A stretch of DNA of 64,000 nucleotides from positions 299,252 through 363,251 of the forward strand of contig JACPVG010000036.1 of assembly GCA_016191875.1 (NCBI GenBank), written 5' to 3'. Numbering within the stretch: the stretch's first letter is position 1; every line of letters starts with the position of its first letter. Below, piece after piece: positions 31,072-40,749 of this stretch. The stretch comes from Chloroflexota bacterium (GTDB taxonomy: Bacteria > Chloroflexota > Anaerolineae > Anaerolineales > UBA11579). Both the position numbers and the translations under genes were made by a program. The notes under the pieces are model-generated. The model had not been told where the DNA came from and ran no database searches. It was given only the letters and a program-made list of their open reading frames with translations.

Positions 31072-31919
31072 GCCGCCTCCAGGCCGAACACGAACCCGGC
31101 CAGCGCGTCCGCCCCGGACGTGTGGCCGGTGGGCAGTATGGCCTCTGCGGCCGCCAGCAAGCCGGGTTGATCGCCATCCGCCAGCGCCTTCAGGAAACGG
31201 TGCCAGGGCTCGCCCGCTTCGCCGCGCGCTGCGCTGCGCAGCCAGACCCGCGAAAGCGCGCCGGTGAGCGGCGCGGCGGCATCCGCCAGGGGCTGGCAGG
31301 CCGCGGCTGCGGCGGCGGGGTTGTGCGCCCAGAAGGCGTGCATGAAACCCAGCAGGAAGTCATCCCCGGCCGGGGTCAGGCCTGGTCCAAGCCCGGCCAG
31401 CGCGCGGGCGGCATCGGCGCGTTTCCCCGGATGGGCGAGGTCTTCCATGCCCCGGCGGGCGCGGGCGGCCAGAGACGCCGCCAATTGCGGGTCGGCCCGA
31501 TGGAGCAGGGCAGCCAGGCTGTCGGATGGGGCTTCGGCGCGCAGCAGTTCCAGCAATACTGTGCGGGCAGCTGCCTTCCCGGCCGCGGCGGAGACAAGGC
31601 GGGCGGCGGCTGCCTCCCAGGCCGGGCGCGGAGACCAGAGCCGCGCGGCCTGCCAGTTCACTTGCAGTGTTCCGGCAACCAGCGGCCCGGAAGCGCGGCT
31701 CACCGGCGAACCGGACTGGATGTGACGGGTGAAGTCCACTTCCTCGACCACCAGGCTGAAGGGGCCATTGCCCAACGGCTCCGCGACCAGCGAGAGGAGC
31801 CGGTCATGGGAATCGAGTAGATTGCAGGCGCGGGTGAACACGTGCAGAACCCGGGCCTCGCCTGAAGATTCCAGCCAGGCGCGGGCAGCGGGGGCGAGCG
31901 AAACAGCCTTGAGAATCAC
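31068..31919 (-). CDS. DUF2877 family protein
   Basis: LAGLGPGLTPAGDDFLLGFMHAFWA and C-terminal TSGADALAGFVFGLEAA; 4-nt overlap with downstream NmrA-like gene. Confidence 0.7.
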   Translation of the reverse strand: MILKAVSLAPAARAWLESSGEARVLHVFTRACNLLDSHDRLLSLVAEPLGNGPFSLVVEEVDFTRHIQSGSPVSRASGPLVAGTLQVNWQAARLWSPRPAWEAAAARLVSAAAGKAAARTVLLELLRAEAPSDSLAALLHRADPQLAASLAARARRGMEDLAHPGKRADAARALAGLGPGLTPAGDDFLLGFMHAFWAHNPAAAAAACQPLADAAAPLTGALSRVWLRSAARGEAGEPWHRFLKALADGDQPGLLAAAEAILPTGHTSGADALAGFVFGLEAA

Positions 31920-31943
31920 GTGGGATGAAGTGAGTTCGTTCTT

Positions 31944-34655
31944 TTACACGCCCAGTTGTTCCGGGCTGGGGAGGTCCACGCCGGCCGCGCCCACCTGCCA
32001 GAGCGTCCAGAAAGCGGATTCGCGCATCTCGCCTTCCGGCCCGTAGAGAATGCCATAGAGGTCGCGCAGCAGATTGCGGGCCGCGCTGGGGCGCTGGCGC
32101 AGGAGGTCCATGGCTGCAAGGCGCTGTTCTTCGCTGCCCTGGCGCAGCGCCAGGCCGGCAGTCTCCCAGGCGGTCTTTTCGGTCACGCCCATGCCCTGGT
32201 CGCTGGCGAACTTGATCAGCCAGCCGGTTTCGTGCAGGGGCGGCTGCGGGCGGGGCACGCGCAGGCTGAACTGGCCGATGGCCTCCAGCCCCTGCTGGGC
32301 GGCGTTGCGTACCACCCACTGGCTGTCTTCCACCTGGATGGTCTCCAGCAACTCCCGGGCCCAGGCCTGACTGCGCAGCCGCGCCAGGCCGAAGACCACG
32401 GCGCGGCGTACGGCCAGGTCGTCCACCGTGGCGCCGTCTTTGAGCACCGCGAAGCCTTCGTCGGGGTCGTTCGCCAGGGCCTCGGCCGCGGATTTGCGCA
32501 GGGTCTCATCGCCCTGCAACAGGGCGGAGGTCACCGCCTCCAGGGATGGGTTGTCTCCGATGGCGACCAGCGCCAGAGCGGCCGCCCGGCTGACCTGCGG
32601 CGAGGGGTCGTACAGCAACTGCGCCAGTTCCGGGACGGCCTTGGCGCTGCGGCTCAGACCGCAGCCCAGGATGCCCAGGAAACGCACCGAGATCGAGTTG
32701 GCGGAAAGCATTTGCCGGAAGAGCGCCCCGATGCTCTTTTCGCCGGAATAGGCCAAGGCGGTGGAAAGGCGCAACCGGAGGCCGATGGAGAGGTCTTCGC
32801 GCTGGAGCAGCCCGGCCAGGGCGCGCAGCAGGTTGGCGCGCCAGGCGGCCGTCCCGGCGTGGCGTGGCCAGCGGGCGGCGATGAGCGTGCGTCGCATCAG
32901 GGGGTCTTCGTCATCCAGCATGGCGTTCATCAGCGCGCCCACGTCGCCAGCCGCGGCGACAAATTCCAGCGCCAGGCTGCGCCCGGTCCAGGGCGGCTGG
33001 GGAAGCAGCGGGGCCGCGCCCCCCCGGCTGGCCAGGCCGCGCCCGGCCAGGTATCCGGCCACCACGGGATGGCTGAAGGATATCCTGGAGCCCGGGCGGT
33101 ATGCCAGAATCATGCTTTTTACCAATTCGGGCAGCATGCGGCGCACGCTCCGCCCGGAGACGTCGTCGGCCTTGCGGCCTTTGCCGCGCCGGGCTTTTTC
33201 CGGCCGGGTGTCTTCCGCCAGGGCGTCCAGATCGGCGCCCAGGAACGGGTCGACCTTGAAGGCGGCCGCGCCGGTGGTTTCGGCTACAGCACTGCCTTCC
33301 TTGATCTCTTCGATTTCGTCTTCAAAGGATGAGGTTTCCAGCAGGGCATCCAGCTCATCGGCGAACTCGGCCAGGCCCTCGATCTCGGCCGGGGCTTCGG
33401 CCGGCAGGTCGGATGGAGCGGTAGGATCCTCGAAGGAGGAGACAAACCGGCCGGCGGCGTTGCGGGCGATGTTCGGGTTGAGCGTAAGGGTCATCTGGGC
33501 GGCCAGTTGTTCCATGGCGGGGCGGGCGTTGTGGATACCGGCGGTCATGCGCCGGACGTAGGCATCCAGGGCGTCGGCCAGACGCGGCCCGCGCGTGTCG
33601 CCGGCGTAGGTTGCCCAGGCTTTGAGCGTAAGCGCCAGCGGCGAGGCCAGGTCGTCGCTGTCCAGCAGCCAGCCGTTCAACACCATCGGTTCCGGCAGGG
33701 GCGGCAGGGCGGCCGCCCAGGGCTCGTTGAGGACGTGTTCCTGCCAGAGCGCCGCCCAGCGCTCCAGGAACCTGGCCGCCAGTTCGCGGTCCCAGGCGGC
33801 CATGGCTACCGGGTGCAGGCCGAGCGGTTCCATGGCGCTGATGTCTTCCGGGGCGGCGGCGGCCACCAGCCGAACGCCGGGGTAGCGGGTTTTCACGTCC
33901 GCCAGGAATTCGATCAGCCCGGAATGGCCGGTGGGCGGCAGTTCGTCAAGCCCATCCACGATCAAAAGGGCCAGGCCGCCGGAGAAGACCGCTTCGAGGA
34001 ACTGCGGCAGCTGGGCCTCCACCAGGGTGCTGACCTTCTCAGCCAGGGCGTTGTAGAACACATCCAGCGGCTTGTCGTGGTCTTTGGGCGGCAGCACCAA
34101 CTCGGCGGCGTGCACGTAGACCGGCACGCGGGCGGCGAGTTCTTCCCCCAGTTCGGGGTCGCGGCGGGCGGTTCGCAGCGCCAGGCGCGAGAGCGCCACG
34201 GTCTTGCCGCTGCCTGCCCGGCCGACCAGCAACAGGTCGCCGCCGCCGCTGAGGGCCTCGGCCAGGCTCATCTTGGCGGCGCCATACACGGCGCCCACTT
34301 CCGGCCAATCGGGCAGGTAGGGCAGGGTCAGGGCGACGATATCCTCAATGGGTATCTCGCCTTCCGGCACCACCGGCGCGGGTGGTGCCAGCAGCGCCGC
34401 TGGCAGGCTGAGTTCATCTAGGGAGAACAGGGGCGCGGCCAGGTGGTTGGCCTGCATGAATTTCAAAACGTCCTGACGGTAGCGGGTTTCGATGCTGGTG
34501 GAAAGCCCGGCTTTGACCGTTTCGACCTGTTCACCGAGGGCCTGGCGCGTCTGGCGCAGAATCGGGCGCACCTGCTGGAAGAATAGCATCAGCAACATGC
34601 CGGCGGCAAACCCCACCCAGAATGAAATCGGGTCGATGGGCAGGTCGAAGTTCAT
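31944..34655 (-). CDS. Membrane-anchored NACHT/STAND-like NTPase with C-terminal HEAT-like repeats
   Basis: N-terminal TM (ISFWVGFAAGMLLMLFF); Walker A GRAGSGKT (34200-34223); Walker B LALLIVDGLDELP; repeated helical SISVRFLGILGCGLSRSAKAVPELAQLLYDPSPQVSRAAALALVAIGD. Confidence 0.8.
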   Translation of the reverse strand: MNFDLPIDPISFWVGFAAGMLLMLFFQQVRPILRQTRQALGEQVETVKAGLSTSIETRYRQDVLKFMQANHLAAPLFSLDELSLPAALLAPPAPVVPEGEIPIEDIVALTLPYLPDWPEVGAVYGAAKMSLAEALSGGGDLLLVGRAGSGKTVALSRLALRTARRDPELGEELAARVPVYVHAAELVLPPKDHDKPLDVFYNALAEKVSTLVEAQLPQFLEAVFSGGLALLIVDGLDELPPTGHSGLIEFLADVKTRYPGVRLVAAAAPEDISAMEPLGLHPVAMAAWDRELAARFLERWAALWQEHVLNEPWAAALPPLPEPMVLNGWLLDSDDLASPLALTLKAWATYAGDTRGPRLADALDAYVRRMTAGIHNARPAMEQLAAQMTLTLNPNIARNAAGRFVSSFEDPTAPSDLPAEAPAEIEGLAEFADELDALLETSSFEDEIEEIKEGSAVAETTGAAAFKVDPFLGADLDALAEDTRPEKARRGKGRKADDVSGRSVRRMLPELVKSMILAYRPGSRISFSHPVVAGYLAGRGLASRGGAAPLLPQPPWTGRSLALEFVAAAGDVGALMNAMLDDEDPLMRRTLIAARWPRHAGTAAWRANLLRALAGLLQREDLSIGLRLRLSTALAYSGEKSIGALFRQMLSANSISVRFLGILGCGLSRSAKAVPELAQLLYDPSPQVSRAAALALVAIGDNPSLEAVTSALLQGDETLRKSAAEALANDPDEGFAVLKDGATVDDLAVRRAVVFGLARLRSQAWARELLETIQVEDSQWVVRNAAQQGLEAIGQFSLRVPRPQPPLHETGWLIKFASDQGMGVTEKTAWETAGLALRQGSEEQRLAAMDLLRQRPSAARNLLRDLYGILYGPEGEMRESAFWTLWQVGAAGVDLPSPEQLGV

Positions 34656-35359
34656 GGCCGGGCGCTCACCAGGATGCGGCCGCAGTCATCGCAGCGCGCC
34701 AGTTGGCTGGGGGTGCGGGCGGCCTGGGCCACTGCGGCGGTGAGGGTGGCCCCGCAGGCCGGGCATTCCGGGCCATCCACGGTCGCCACGGCCAGGCCGG
34801 CACGCGTGCCGCGCAGCTCCTTGTAGAGTTCGAGCACTTTGGCGTCGATATCCGCCAGGACGCGCTCGCGTTCACCCTCCAGTTCGGCCATCCGGGCCAA
34901 GAGAGACTTCTGTTCAGCGGCCAGGTCGTCGTTCTGCCGGAGAGACTGGCCGCGGGTGCTCTCAGCATGGGTCTGGGCGGCCTGCAAGGCCGCCTCGGTC
35001 TCTTCAAAGACCAGCATGGCCTGGAGCTGGCGTTCTTCGAGGGTGTTCAGGTGGCGCTGGAGGGCCGCGGCTTCCTGCTGGAGGTCCTCAAGTTCTTTGG
35101 GGTTCGTGACCCCGCCGCCATAGAGAGCCTTCTGGTTGCTGCCGACCTTCTCCTGCTGGGCCTGCACGTCCTCTTCGGCGCTGCGCAGGGCGGTGTGGGC
35201 TTCGTGGTGGGTGGCTCTGGCGGCTTCCAACTGGCTTTCGGCCCGGGCCAGCGTTTCATCGTGGTTCAGGGCGATCTCGATCTCATCCAGGCGGGCGCGG
35301 GCCTGGTCGAGGGCGCTATCGACCTGCTGCAGTTGATACAACTGCTGGGGCTGGCTCAT
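34652..35359 (-). CDS. Coiled-coil C4-type zinc-ribbon protein (zf-RING_7/CT398-like)
   Basis: LYQLQQVDSALDQARARL..., GGVTNPKELEDLQQEAAALQR, C-terminal CPACGATL...CDDCGRILV; 4-nt overlap with NTPase gene. Confidence 0.85.
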   Translation of the reverse strand: MSQPQQLYQLQQVDSALDQARARLDEIEIALNHDETLARAESQLEAARATHHEAHTALRSAEEDVQAQQEKVGSNQKALYGGGVTNPKELEDLQQEAAALQRHLNTLEERQLQAMLVFEETEAALQAAQTHAESTRGQSLRQNDDLAAEQKSLLARMAELEGERERVLADIDAKVLELYKELRGTRAGLAVATVDGPECPACGATLTAAVAQAARTPSQLARCDDCGRILVSARP

Positions 35360-35488
35360 AGGTTGATTATAGGGCGGGAAGGGACATCTGGCAAGTTTTC
35401 GGCTTCATTGGCGGCCGGAGAATGCCGCCTGTATCAGAACCGGGCCGACCGCGTTTCACCACCCGCCTGCTCAGTGCGCCGGCCTGCC

Positions 35489-37741
35489 CTAAAACAACGC
35501 CAGCTGGGTTGCCTCTTCGGCGAGCGGGTCGAGGTCGAGCATGCCGGCCAGGGCAGCGCGGGTGAGGTTTTGGGTTTGGCCCAGGCGGCGTACCAGCCGG
35601 AAGGTGAGAAAGCGCCAGCCGTCCGTTTCGATCTGCTGGCGCAGGCGCGGGTCGCGCCCCAGTTTGTGGAGCAGCAAGCGCGCCCGGCCGCCGGGGTGCA
35701 CCAGGAAGCGCTTATCGGCCGCCGGTGGATTGCCGGCGAGTTCGCCCAGCAGGGCGGAGGCGTTGACCCGGAAGTGCCAGTCTTCCGGCGGCTGATCGTC
35801 CCGCCAGCGCACGGCCTGTTCGCTCTCTTCGGTCTGGTAGCCGAGCGACTGTCCCAACTGCACCAGCAGGCTGCGTAGCTCGTCAAGGTCGGCGCGTCGG
35901 GTTTTGGGGGCGTCGGCGCCGCGCAGCGAAAAGCGCCCGTTGGCATCCGGCTCGGCGTAGGAATCCAGCAGGGCGCGCAGGCTATCGGCCGGGGGCGTAT
36001 CTATGCCGGGGAACGCTGCGCACAGGGCGGCGTCTATGGTCTCGAGGGTCTGGCCGGGCTGGTCGAGCAGGTATTGCACGAGGCTTTTCTCCAGGCGGTC
36101 GGCCAGCGGCGCGGCGGCTTCGCCCGGTTCACGCGGCCACCACTGCCCGGCTTCCAGCGAATTCTCTTTGCCTTCAAAGCGCAGGAAGCCGTGCTGGAAG
36201 GTGAGGCCGAATTCCAGCGTCGAGCGGGTCTCGTTGTACAGGTCGGCGGCGTCCATGGCGGCCAGCAGGAGGGTGCGGTTGCGCGCCAGGGACTGGACGG
36301 CGGCGGCCTGCAGGTGCAGGTAGTGGCCCGGCTGGCCGCGCTGACGCAGCGTTTCGAGCGCGGCGGCGCGCACAATGCGCGGGTTCTCGCCGGGAGTCTG
36401 AGTGGGGTCACGGGCCGGGCCGCGCCGCCAGAGGTACTGGCTCTGGCCGCTGGCGGGGCGCAGGGCGTAGCCCTGCAGGCTGAAACCGGCCAGCTCGGCG
36501 GCCAGGAGCGCCGCCAGGTCGAAACCCTGCTCGCTCTCGGTCACCAGGCCGAAAAACGGCGCGCCCTCCGGCAGATTGGCGGCCAGGTGGGTAAGCGCAT
36601 CGGCCAGGGCAGTGGTGTGCCAGGCCCAGTCGTAGCGCCGGCGGCGCAGCACGGCGGCAAAGGCTCCCAGAGCGGTGCGGCCCCATAGCCAGCCGGACCA
36701 CAGGGCGGAAAGGGTCCAGAACGCCTGGTTGGGGCGCGGCAGGGCGCTCACCACCGCTTCCAGCGGCACCCGGCCGAGGTCAGCGGCCAGGTCGCGCAGG
36801 GGACCCTCGTAGAGGCAGATGCCGCCGGTCTCGGGCGGCGGCTCCGGCCAGATGCTGAGCGGAACGGGCGCCGCGCCGCTGCCCCAGAGCGGGATGGCTT
36901 CCTCCAGCGCCAGCCACAGATTGTGTTCGCGGAAGCGCGGCGCGACGCTGAGCTGTTTGGGGCGGCTGCGGCCGCCCACCGGCCAGAGGGCGCTGGCCCG
37001 GTCGCAGGCCGCCAGGAGCAGCGCGGCCAGGTTGCGGCGCGCCTCCGCCTGGAGCGGCAGGCTGGCGAGCTTGTTGATGAGCGTGAAGAGGGCGTAGACG
37101 GCGCGCGGGATGTAGGCGTCCAGGGCTTCCTCGGCGTGGGGGCGGTTCTCATCCCCGGCCGGGGCGACTCGCTCCAGGGCGCGGGCGCGGTGCGGCCCGG
37201 CCACGGCAAAGCGGGCGGCGCGCTGAATGTCGTCCGGCGTGGCCGGGTATTCGCCAGCCCGGCCGCAGTGGGGGCAGCGGTAAATGCGCGCCGCCGGGGC
37301 TTTGGCATCCTTCTCCCAGACGAAAGCGCGGGCTTCGATCTCGCGGCCGCATTCGTCGCAGGCGGTGAGGTAGAGGGCGCGCAGATGCGGCTCAATGCGT
37401 TCCTGCTCTTCGCCGGCGCGCTTAGCGGCGGCCAGTTCGGCCAGGGCGGCCTTCAGGTTTTCCGGACTGGGCGGCGCGGCCGCCATTTCGATGAGGAAGC
37501 GGGCGATGGGGTTGTTGGCGGCCACCAGGATGCGGTATCCGGCGCGGGCGGCTTCAACGGCCAGCTGCGGCGATGCCCCGAAAGGGTCGATCACCCAGCC
37601 CCCGGGCGGCAGGGTCTCCTTGAGCCAGGCGGCGGCCGCGCCTTCAGGCAGGCGCGGCAGGTAGCGCGCCAGGGGCGGCAGGTGGACGGGAGCGCGCCCC
37701 GGCCGGAAAGGAAGGGGGGTAGTTTGGCGGGTGGCGGTCAC
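35489..37741 (-). CDS. Degenerate adenine-specific DNA-methylase-like protein with zinc ribbon
   Basis: GGWVIDPFGASPQLAVEAARAGYRILVAANNPIARFLIEMA resembles beta/DUF1156-type AdoMet motif I; CDECGREI...YRCPHCG zinc ribbon; the motif IV position reads VVSALPRPNQAFW instead of DPPY. Confidence 0.55.
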   Translation of the reverse strand: MTATRQTTPLPFRPGRAPVHLPPLARYLPRLPEGAAAAWLKETLPPGGWVIDPFGASPQLAVEAARAGYRILVAANNPIARFLIEMAAAPPSPENLKAALAELAAAKRAGEEQERIEPHLRALYLTACDECGREIEARAFVWEKDAKAPAARIYRCPHCGRAGEYPATPDDIQRAARFAVAGPHRARALERVAPAGDENRPHAEEALDAYIPRAVYALFTLINKLASLPLQAEARRNLAALLLAACDRASALWPVGGRSRPKQLSVAPRFREHNLWLALEEAIPLWGSGAAPVPLSIWPEPPPETGGICLYEGPLRDLAADLGRVPLEAVVSALPRPNQAFWTLSALWSGWLWGRTALGAFAAVLRRRRYDWAWHTTALADALTHLAANLPEGAPFFGLVTESEQGFDLAALLAAELAGFSLQGYALRPASGQSQYLWRRGPARDPTQTPGENPRIVRAAALETLRQRGQPGHYLHLQAAAVQSLARNRTLLLAAMDAADLYNETRSTLEFGLTFQHGFLRFEGKENSLEAGQWWPREPGEAAAPLADRLEKSLVQYLLDQPGQTLETIDAALCAAFPGIDTPPADSLRALLDSYAEPDANGRFSLRGADAPKTRRADLDELRSLLVQLGQSLGYQTEESEQAVRWRDDQPPEDWHFRVNASALLGELAGNPPAADKRFLVHPGGRARLLLHKLGRDPRLRQQIETDGWRFLTFRLVRRLGQTQNLTRAALAGMLDLDPLAEEATQLALF

Positions 37742-37844
37742 CTGCCATTAGTATAATGGAAAGGTCAGGGCGTGGCCGAACAGCAGGCAGCCCCTATTGA
37801 CCACAGATGGACGCGGATAGAATCCGATACGGCTGAATACACCC

Positions 37845-39188
37845 TTGTTCCCCGAATCACGTTCGATAGCAAAACTTGCGCTGCTTCTGGTGCTTCCGGC
37901 CGCCTTCCTGGCGGCCTGCGCCGCCGCGCCCACCCGCCCGGCGGCCACCGCTTCCGCGCCCGCCGGCCTGGCGGCGAGCCAGACCATAACCCCGCCGGCA
38001 ACCGAAACGGCCACCCCTCGCCCGCCGGCGCCCAGCCGCACGCCCACCCAGACACCCAGTCCGACCGCCACCTTCCCCGTTGCGCAGGCCTGCCTGCCGC
38101 TGGCAGCGGTCGAGCCGCTGGCGCAAACCGACTTCAGTGAACTGCCAACGTTGATCCAGAGTTTTCTCAATAGCGGCGGTGGTCTGGATGCCCTGGAGCG
38201 CAGCCTGACGGCCATCTATGCCGCCAACCCACCGCGCCCGGTGGCCCAGGCCGACCTGAACGGCGACGGCGTGGCCGAGACGGTGGTCTCCGTCGTGGAC
38301 GCGCAGGTCTTTGCCGATCCCAAGCCGGGCGCGTTGCTGCTCTATAACTGTGAAGCCGGGGCCTATCGGCTGGTACAAATGGAATTCCCGGCGGCCGGGT
38401 TCGGCGCGCCGCGTATCGTCCATATCCAGGACATCAACGCCGACGGGTTGAACGAACTCATCGTCTCCAGCGCGACGTGCGGGGCGAGCGCCTGTTTCGA
38501 GGATGCCCGCATCCTCGGTTGGGATGGCGTGCAGTACCGCAACCTGCTGGAGGGCTCGACCGCCGAACTGCCTTTCCCGGATCTGCAGATCACCGATTTC
38601 GACCGGGATGGGGTGTTCGATCTGGAAGCAGCCAGCAATGGGATCGGTTCGGTGGGGGCCGGGCCGCAACGGCCGATCATCCGGCATTACGCCTTCGACC
38701 CGACTGTGGGCAAATGGCTGTTGAACTTCGAGACGCTGGGGGCCAGCACCTTCCGGGTGCATGTGCTGCACGACGCCGAGGCCGCGCTGCACGCCGGTGA
38801 CACGGCTGTGGCGGCCGTGCTGTACCAGGAAGTCATCGTGGATGACGGCTTGGCGGACTGGATCGACCCGGGCCGCGAACGGCCAGTGCTGGCGGCCTAC
38901 GCGGGCTACAAACTGGTGGTCATCGCTGCGCTGAATGGCGATGTGGATGCCGCCGCGGCCGCCCTGAAGACCCTCACGGCCGCCCACCCCACCAACACCG
39001 GCGGCCATCCCTACGTGGAGATGGCGACGGCCTTTGTGCAGGGTTTCCTGGCCGGGGATGTGGCGGATGGCTGTTTGGCGGCCCAGACCTACGCCGCAAC
39101 GCACGTGGAGCAGATCCTGCTGCCGCTCGGCCCGATGGTGTACGGCTACACCAACCCTGAGATCTCGCTGCTGGACGTATGCCCGTAG
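37845..39188 (+). CDS. Secreted lipoprotein with FG-GAP/VCBS-like segment
   Basis: Lipobox LPAAFLAACAA; T/P-rich linker; VAQADLNGDGVAETVVSVVDA, DINADGLNELIVSSATCG, ITDFDRDGVFDLEAASNG. Confidence 0.7.
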   Translation: MFPESRSIAKLALLLVLPAAFLAACAAAPTRPAATASAPAGLAASQTITPPATETATPRPPAPSRTPTQTPSPTATFPVAQACLPLAAVEPLAQTDFSELPTLIQSFLNSGGGLDALERSLTAIYAANPPRPVAQADLNGDGVAETVVSVVDAQVFADPKPGALLLYNCEAGAYRLVQMEFPAAGFGAPRIVHIQDINADGLNELIVSSATCGASACFEDARILGWDGVQYRNLLEGSTAELPFPDLQITDFDRDGVFDLEAASNGIGSVGAGPQRPIIRHYAFDPTVGKWLLNFETLGASTFRVHVLHDAEAALHAGDTAVAAVLYQEVIVDDGLADWIDPGRERPVLAAYAGYKLVVIAALNGDVDAAAAALKTLTAAHPTNTGGHPYVEMATAFVQGFLAGDVADGCLAAQTYAATHVEQILLPLGPMVYGYTNPEISLLDVCP

Positions 39189-39194
39189 GGGCGG

Positions 39195-39638
39195 CTAGTG
39201 GTTTTCAAGCGTTTCGGCGTCCGCCAGATCCTGCGTCCGGCCGGTTGCGCGTTTGTTTCTGATCAGGTTGTCGATGTCGATGAAATTGACCTGAACGTCT
39301 TCGATTTCAATCCGAACTCTCGATTCGAAGCAGTCTGCAAAGCCAATGCCCGGCAATGTGGTCAGGATGTCGATTCGATTGGGGGGATAGCCCAGTTGAA
39401 TGATGGTATCTGGCTGTGAAAAATCGTCGGCGGTTAGATTTAGCCCACCGAAACCGAAGGCGGCCAACGCCTTCACCATCTTTCCGGCGTTCTGAGGAGT
39501 ATTCTCGATCCAAACATCCAGGTCCTTGGTATAGCGGGGATGGCCATGAGCCGCGACAGCATAGCCTCCCACAACCAGGTACTTCACGTCATTTTCGTTT
39601 AGTGATTGTAAGAACTCTTTGAAGTCCTGGTTGAACAT
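39195..39638 (-). CDS. Nucleotidyltransferase-fold protein (MNT/AbiEii-like)
   Basis: NDVKYLVVGGYAVAAHGHPRYTKDLDVWIE: GG-x(n)-DLD(V)W nucleotidyltransferase signature; FIDIDNLIRNKRATGRTQDLADAE. Confidence 0.8.
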   Translation of the reverse strand: MFNQDFKEFLQSLNENDVKYLVVGGYAVAAHGHPRYTKDLDVWIENTPQNAGKMVKALAAFGFGGLNLTADDFSQPDTIIQLGYPPNRIDILTTLPGIGFADCFESRVRIEIEDVQVNFIDIDNLIRNKRATGRTQDLADAETLENH

Positions 39639-39789
39639 CGTTTCTCCAACGATGATATTCCTGCCTGATTTCCTCCAGAGCGGTCAGGCGTTCTTGATAT
39701 GGGCGGCTACGCCAATAGGGTACGTCTGAGCGTGATTCGGTTAGTCTGACTTTCGTTACCACCGGGGCGATGTTTCTCTGCCACTTCAT
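39589..39789 (-). CDS. Small protein overlapping the nucleotidyltransferase gene (possible partner)
   Basis: 66 aa: TKVRLTESRSDVPYWRSRPYQERLTALEEIRQEYHRW; overlaps the NTase start by 50 nt. Confidence 0.6.
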   Translation of the reverse strand: MKWQRNIAPVVTKVRLTESRSDVPYWRSRPYQERLTALEEIRQEYHRWRNDVQPGLQRVLTITKRK

Positions 39790-39828
39790 GATTGACCCAT
39801 TATAACTTCTTGCGCGAGGAATTGCGCT

Positions 39829-40749
39829 TCACTTCACTTTGCCCGTCACGAAGTGCCGCTGAATCTCGTGAGCGTAGTCCACGCCCAGCCAGGCGGCGCT
39901 GTCGCGTGCCCACTCGCTCAGTTTGGTCTCCCCGGCGGGCGGCGAGCCGGTTTCCAGCAGGCCCCCCAGCAGTCCGCCCACCTCTTCGCGCGTCAGCACC
40001 CTGTCGCCCACCAGCGCGCCGGCCAGGCGCGAGGCGGCATAGGCCAGCATGGGCGGGGCGTGGAAGACCAGGGCGCGGCTGCCGACCGTCCGTTTGAGCA
40101 TGTTCACCAGGTCGGTGAAGGCAAAGGTCTCCGGGCCGATGGCATCTACCGCGTAGGAGTCGCTCCGGCCGACGCCCTCGGCGGCCAGAGCGGCCAGGTC
40201 GTCCACGTAGATGGGCTGGAGTTTGTAGCGGCCATCGCCAGGGATGGCAAAGAGCGGGAAGTGGCGCAAGAACCAGGCGATGTTGTTGATGAGCACATCC
40301 TCGCGGCCGAAAATGACCGTCGGGCGCAGGATGGTGTAGGACAAACCGCTGGCCTGGATATCCTGCTCCAACCGGCCCTTTCCGGCGTAGTAGGGCAGCG
40401 GGGAGGCCGGGTCCGGGTTGGCGATGCTGGTGTGTACGATGCGCCCGACGCCCGCCTGCCGGGCGGCGGCCAGCAGTGTGCGCGTGTTCGCCACCGCCTT
40501 TTCGTAGGTCATCCCGCCGTGCGGGTAGCGCACCCAATAGGTGTTGACCAGCACATCTGCGCCGCGCAGGTTGTTGGCGAGTTCGTCCGGGCGGCTGAAG
40601 TCCAGCGGGAAGGCCGGGACGCGGCCTTCGAATGGGTCGGGGCGGTCAGGATGGCCGGTGAGGGTAAGCAGGCTGTGGCCCGCGTCCAGCAGGCGGCGGG
40701 CGATGTACTTGCCGCTGTAACTGTATGCGCCGGTGACGGCGATTCTCAT
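39829..40749 (-). CDS. NAD(P)-binding epimerase/NmrA-like protein
   Basis: MRIAVTGAYSYSGKYIARRLLDAGHSLLTLTG; ILRPTVIFGREDVLINNIAWFLRHFPLFAIPGDGRYKLQPIYVDDLA. Confidence 0.88.
   Translation of the reverse strand: MRIAVTGAYSYSGKYIARRLLDAGHSLLTLTGHPDRPDPFEGRVPAFPLDFSRPDELANNLRGADVLVNTYWVRYPHGGMTYEKAVANTRTLLAAARQAGVGRIVHTSIANPDPASPLPYYAGKGRLEQDIQASGLSYTILRPTVIFGREDVLINNIAWFLRHFPLFAIPGDGRYKLQPIYVDDLAALAAEGVGRSDSYAVDAIGPETFAFTDLVNMLKRTVGSRALVFHAPPMLAYAASRLAGALVGDRVLTREEVGGLLGGLLETGSPPAGETKLSEWARDSAAWLGVDYAHEIQRHFVTGKVK

Noticed and set aside
31956-33332. 458-aa plus-strand ORF
   Set aside because: Shadow ORF opposite the NACHT/HEAT gene; no recognisable motifs.
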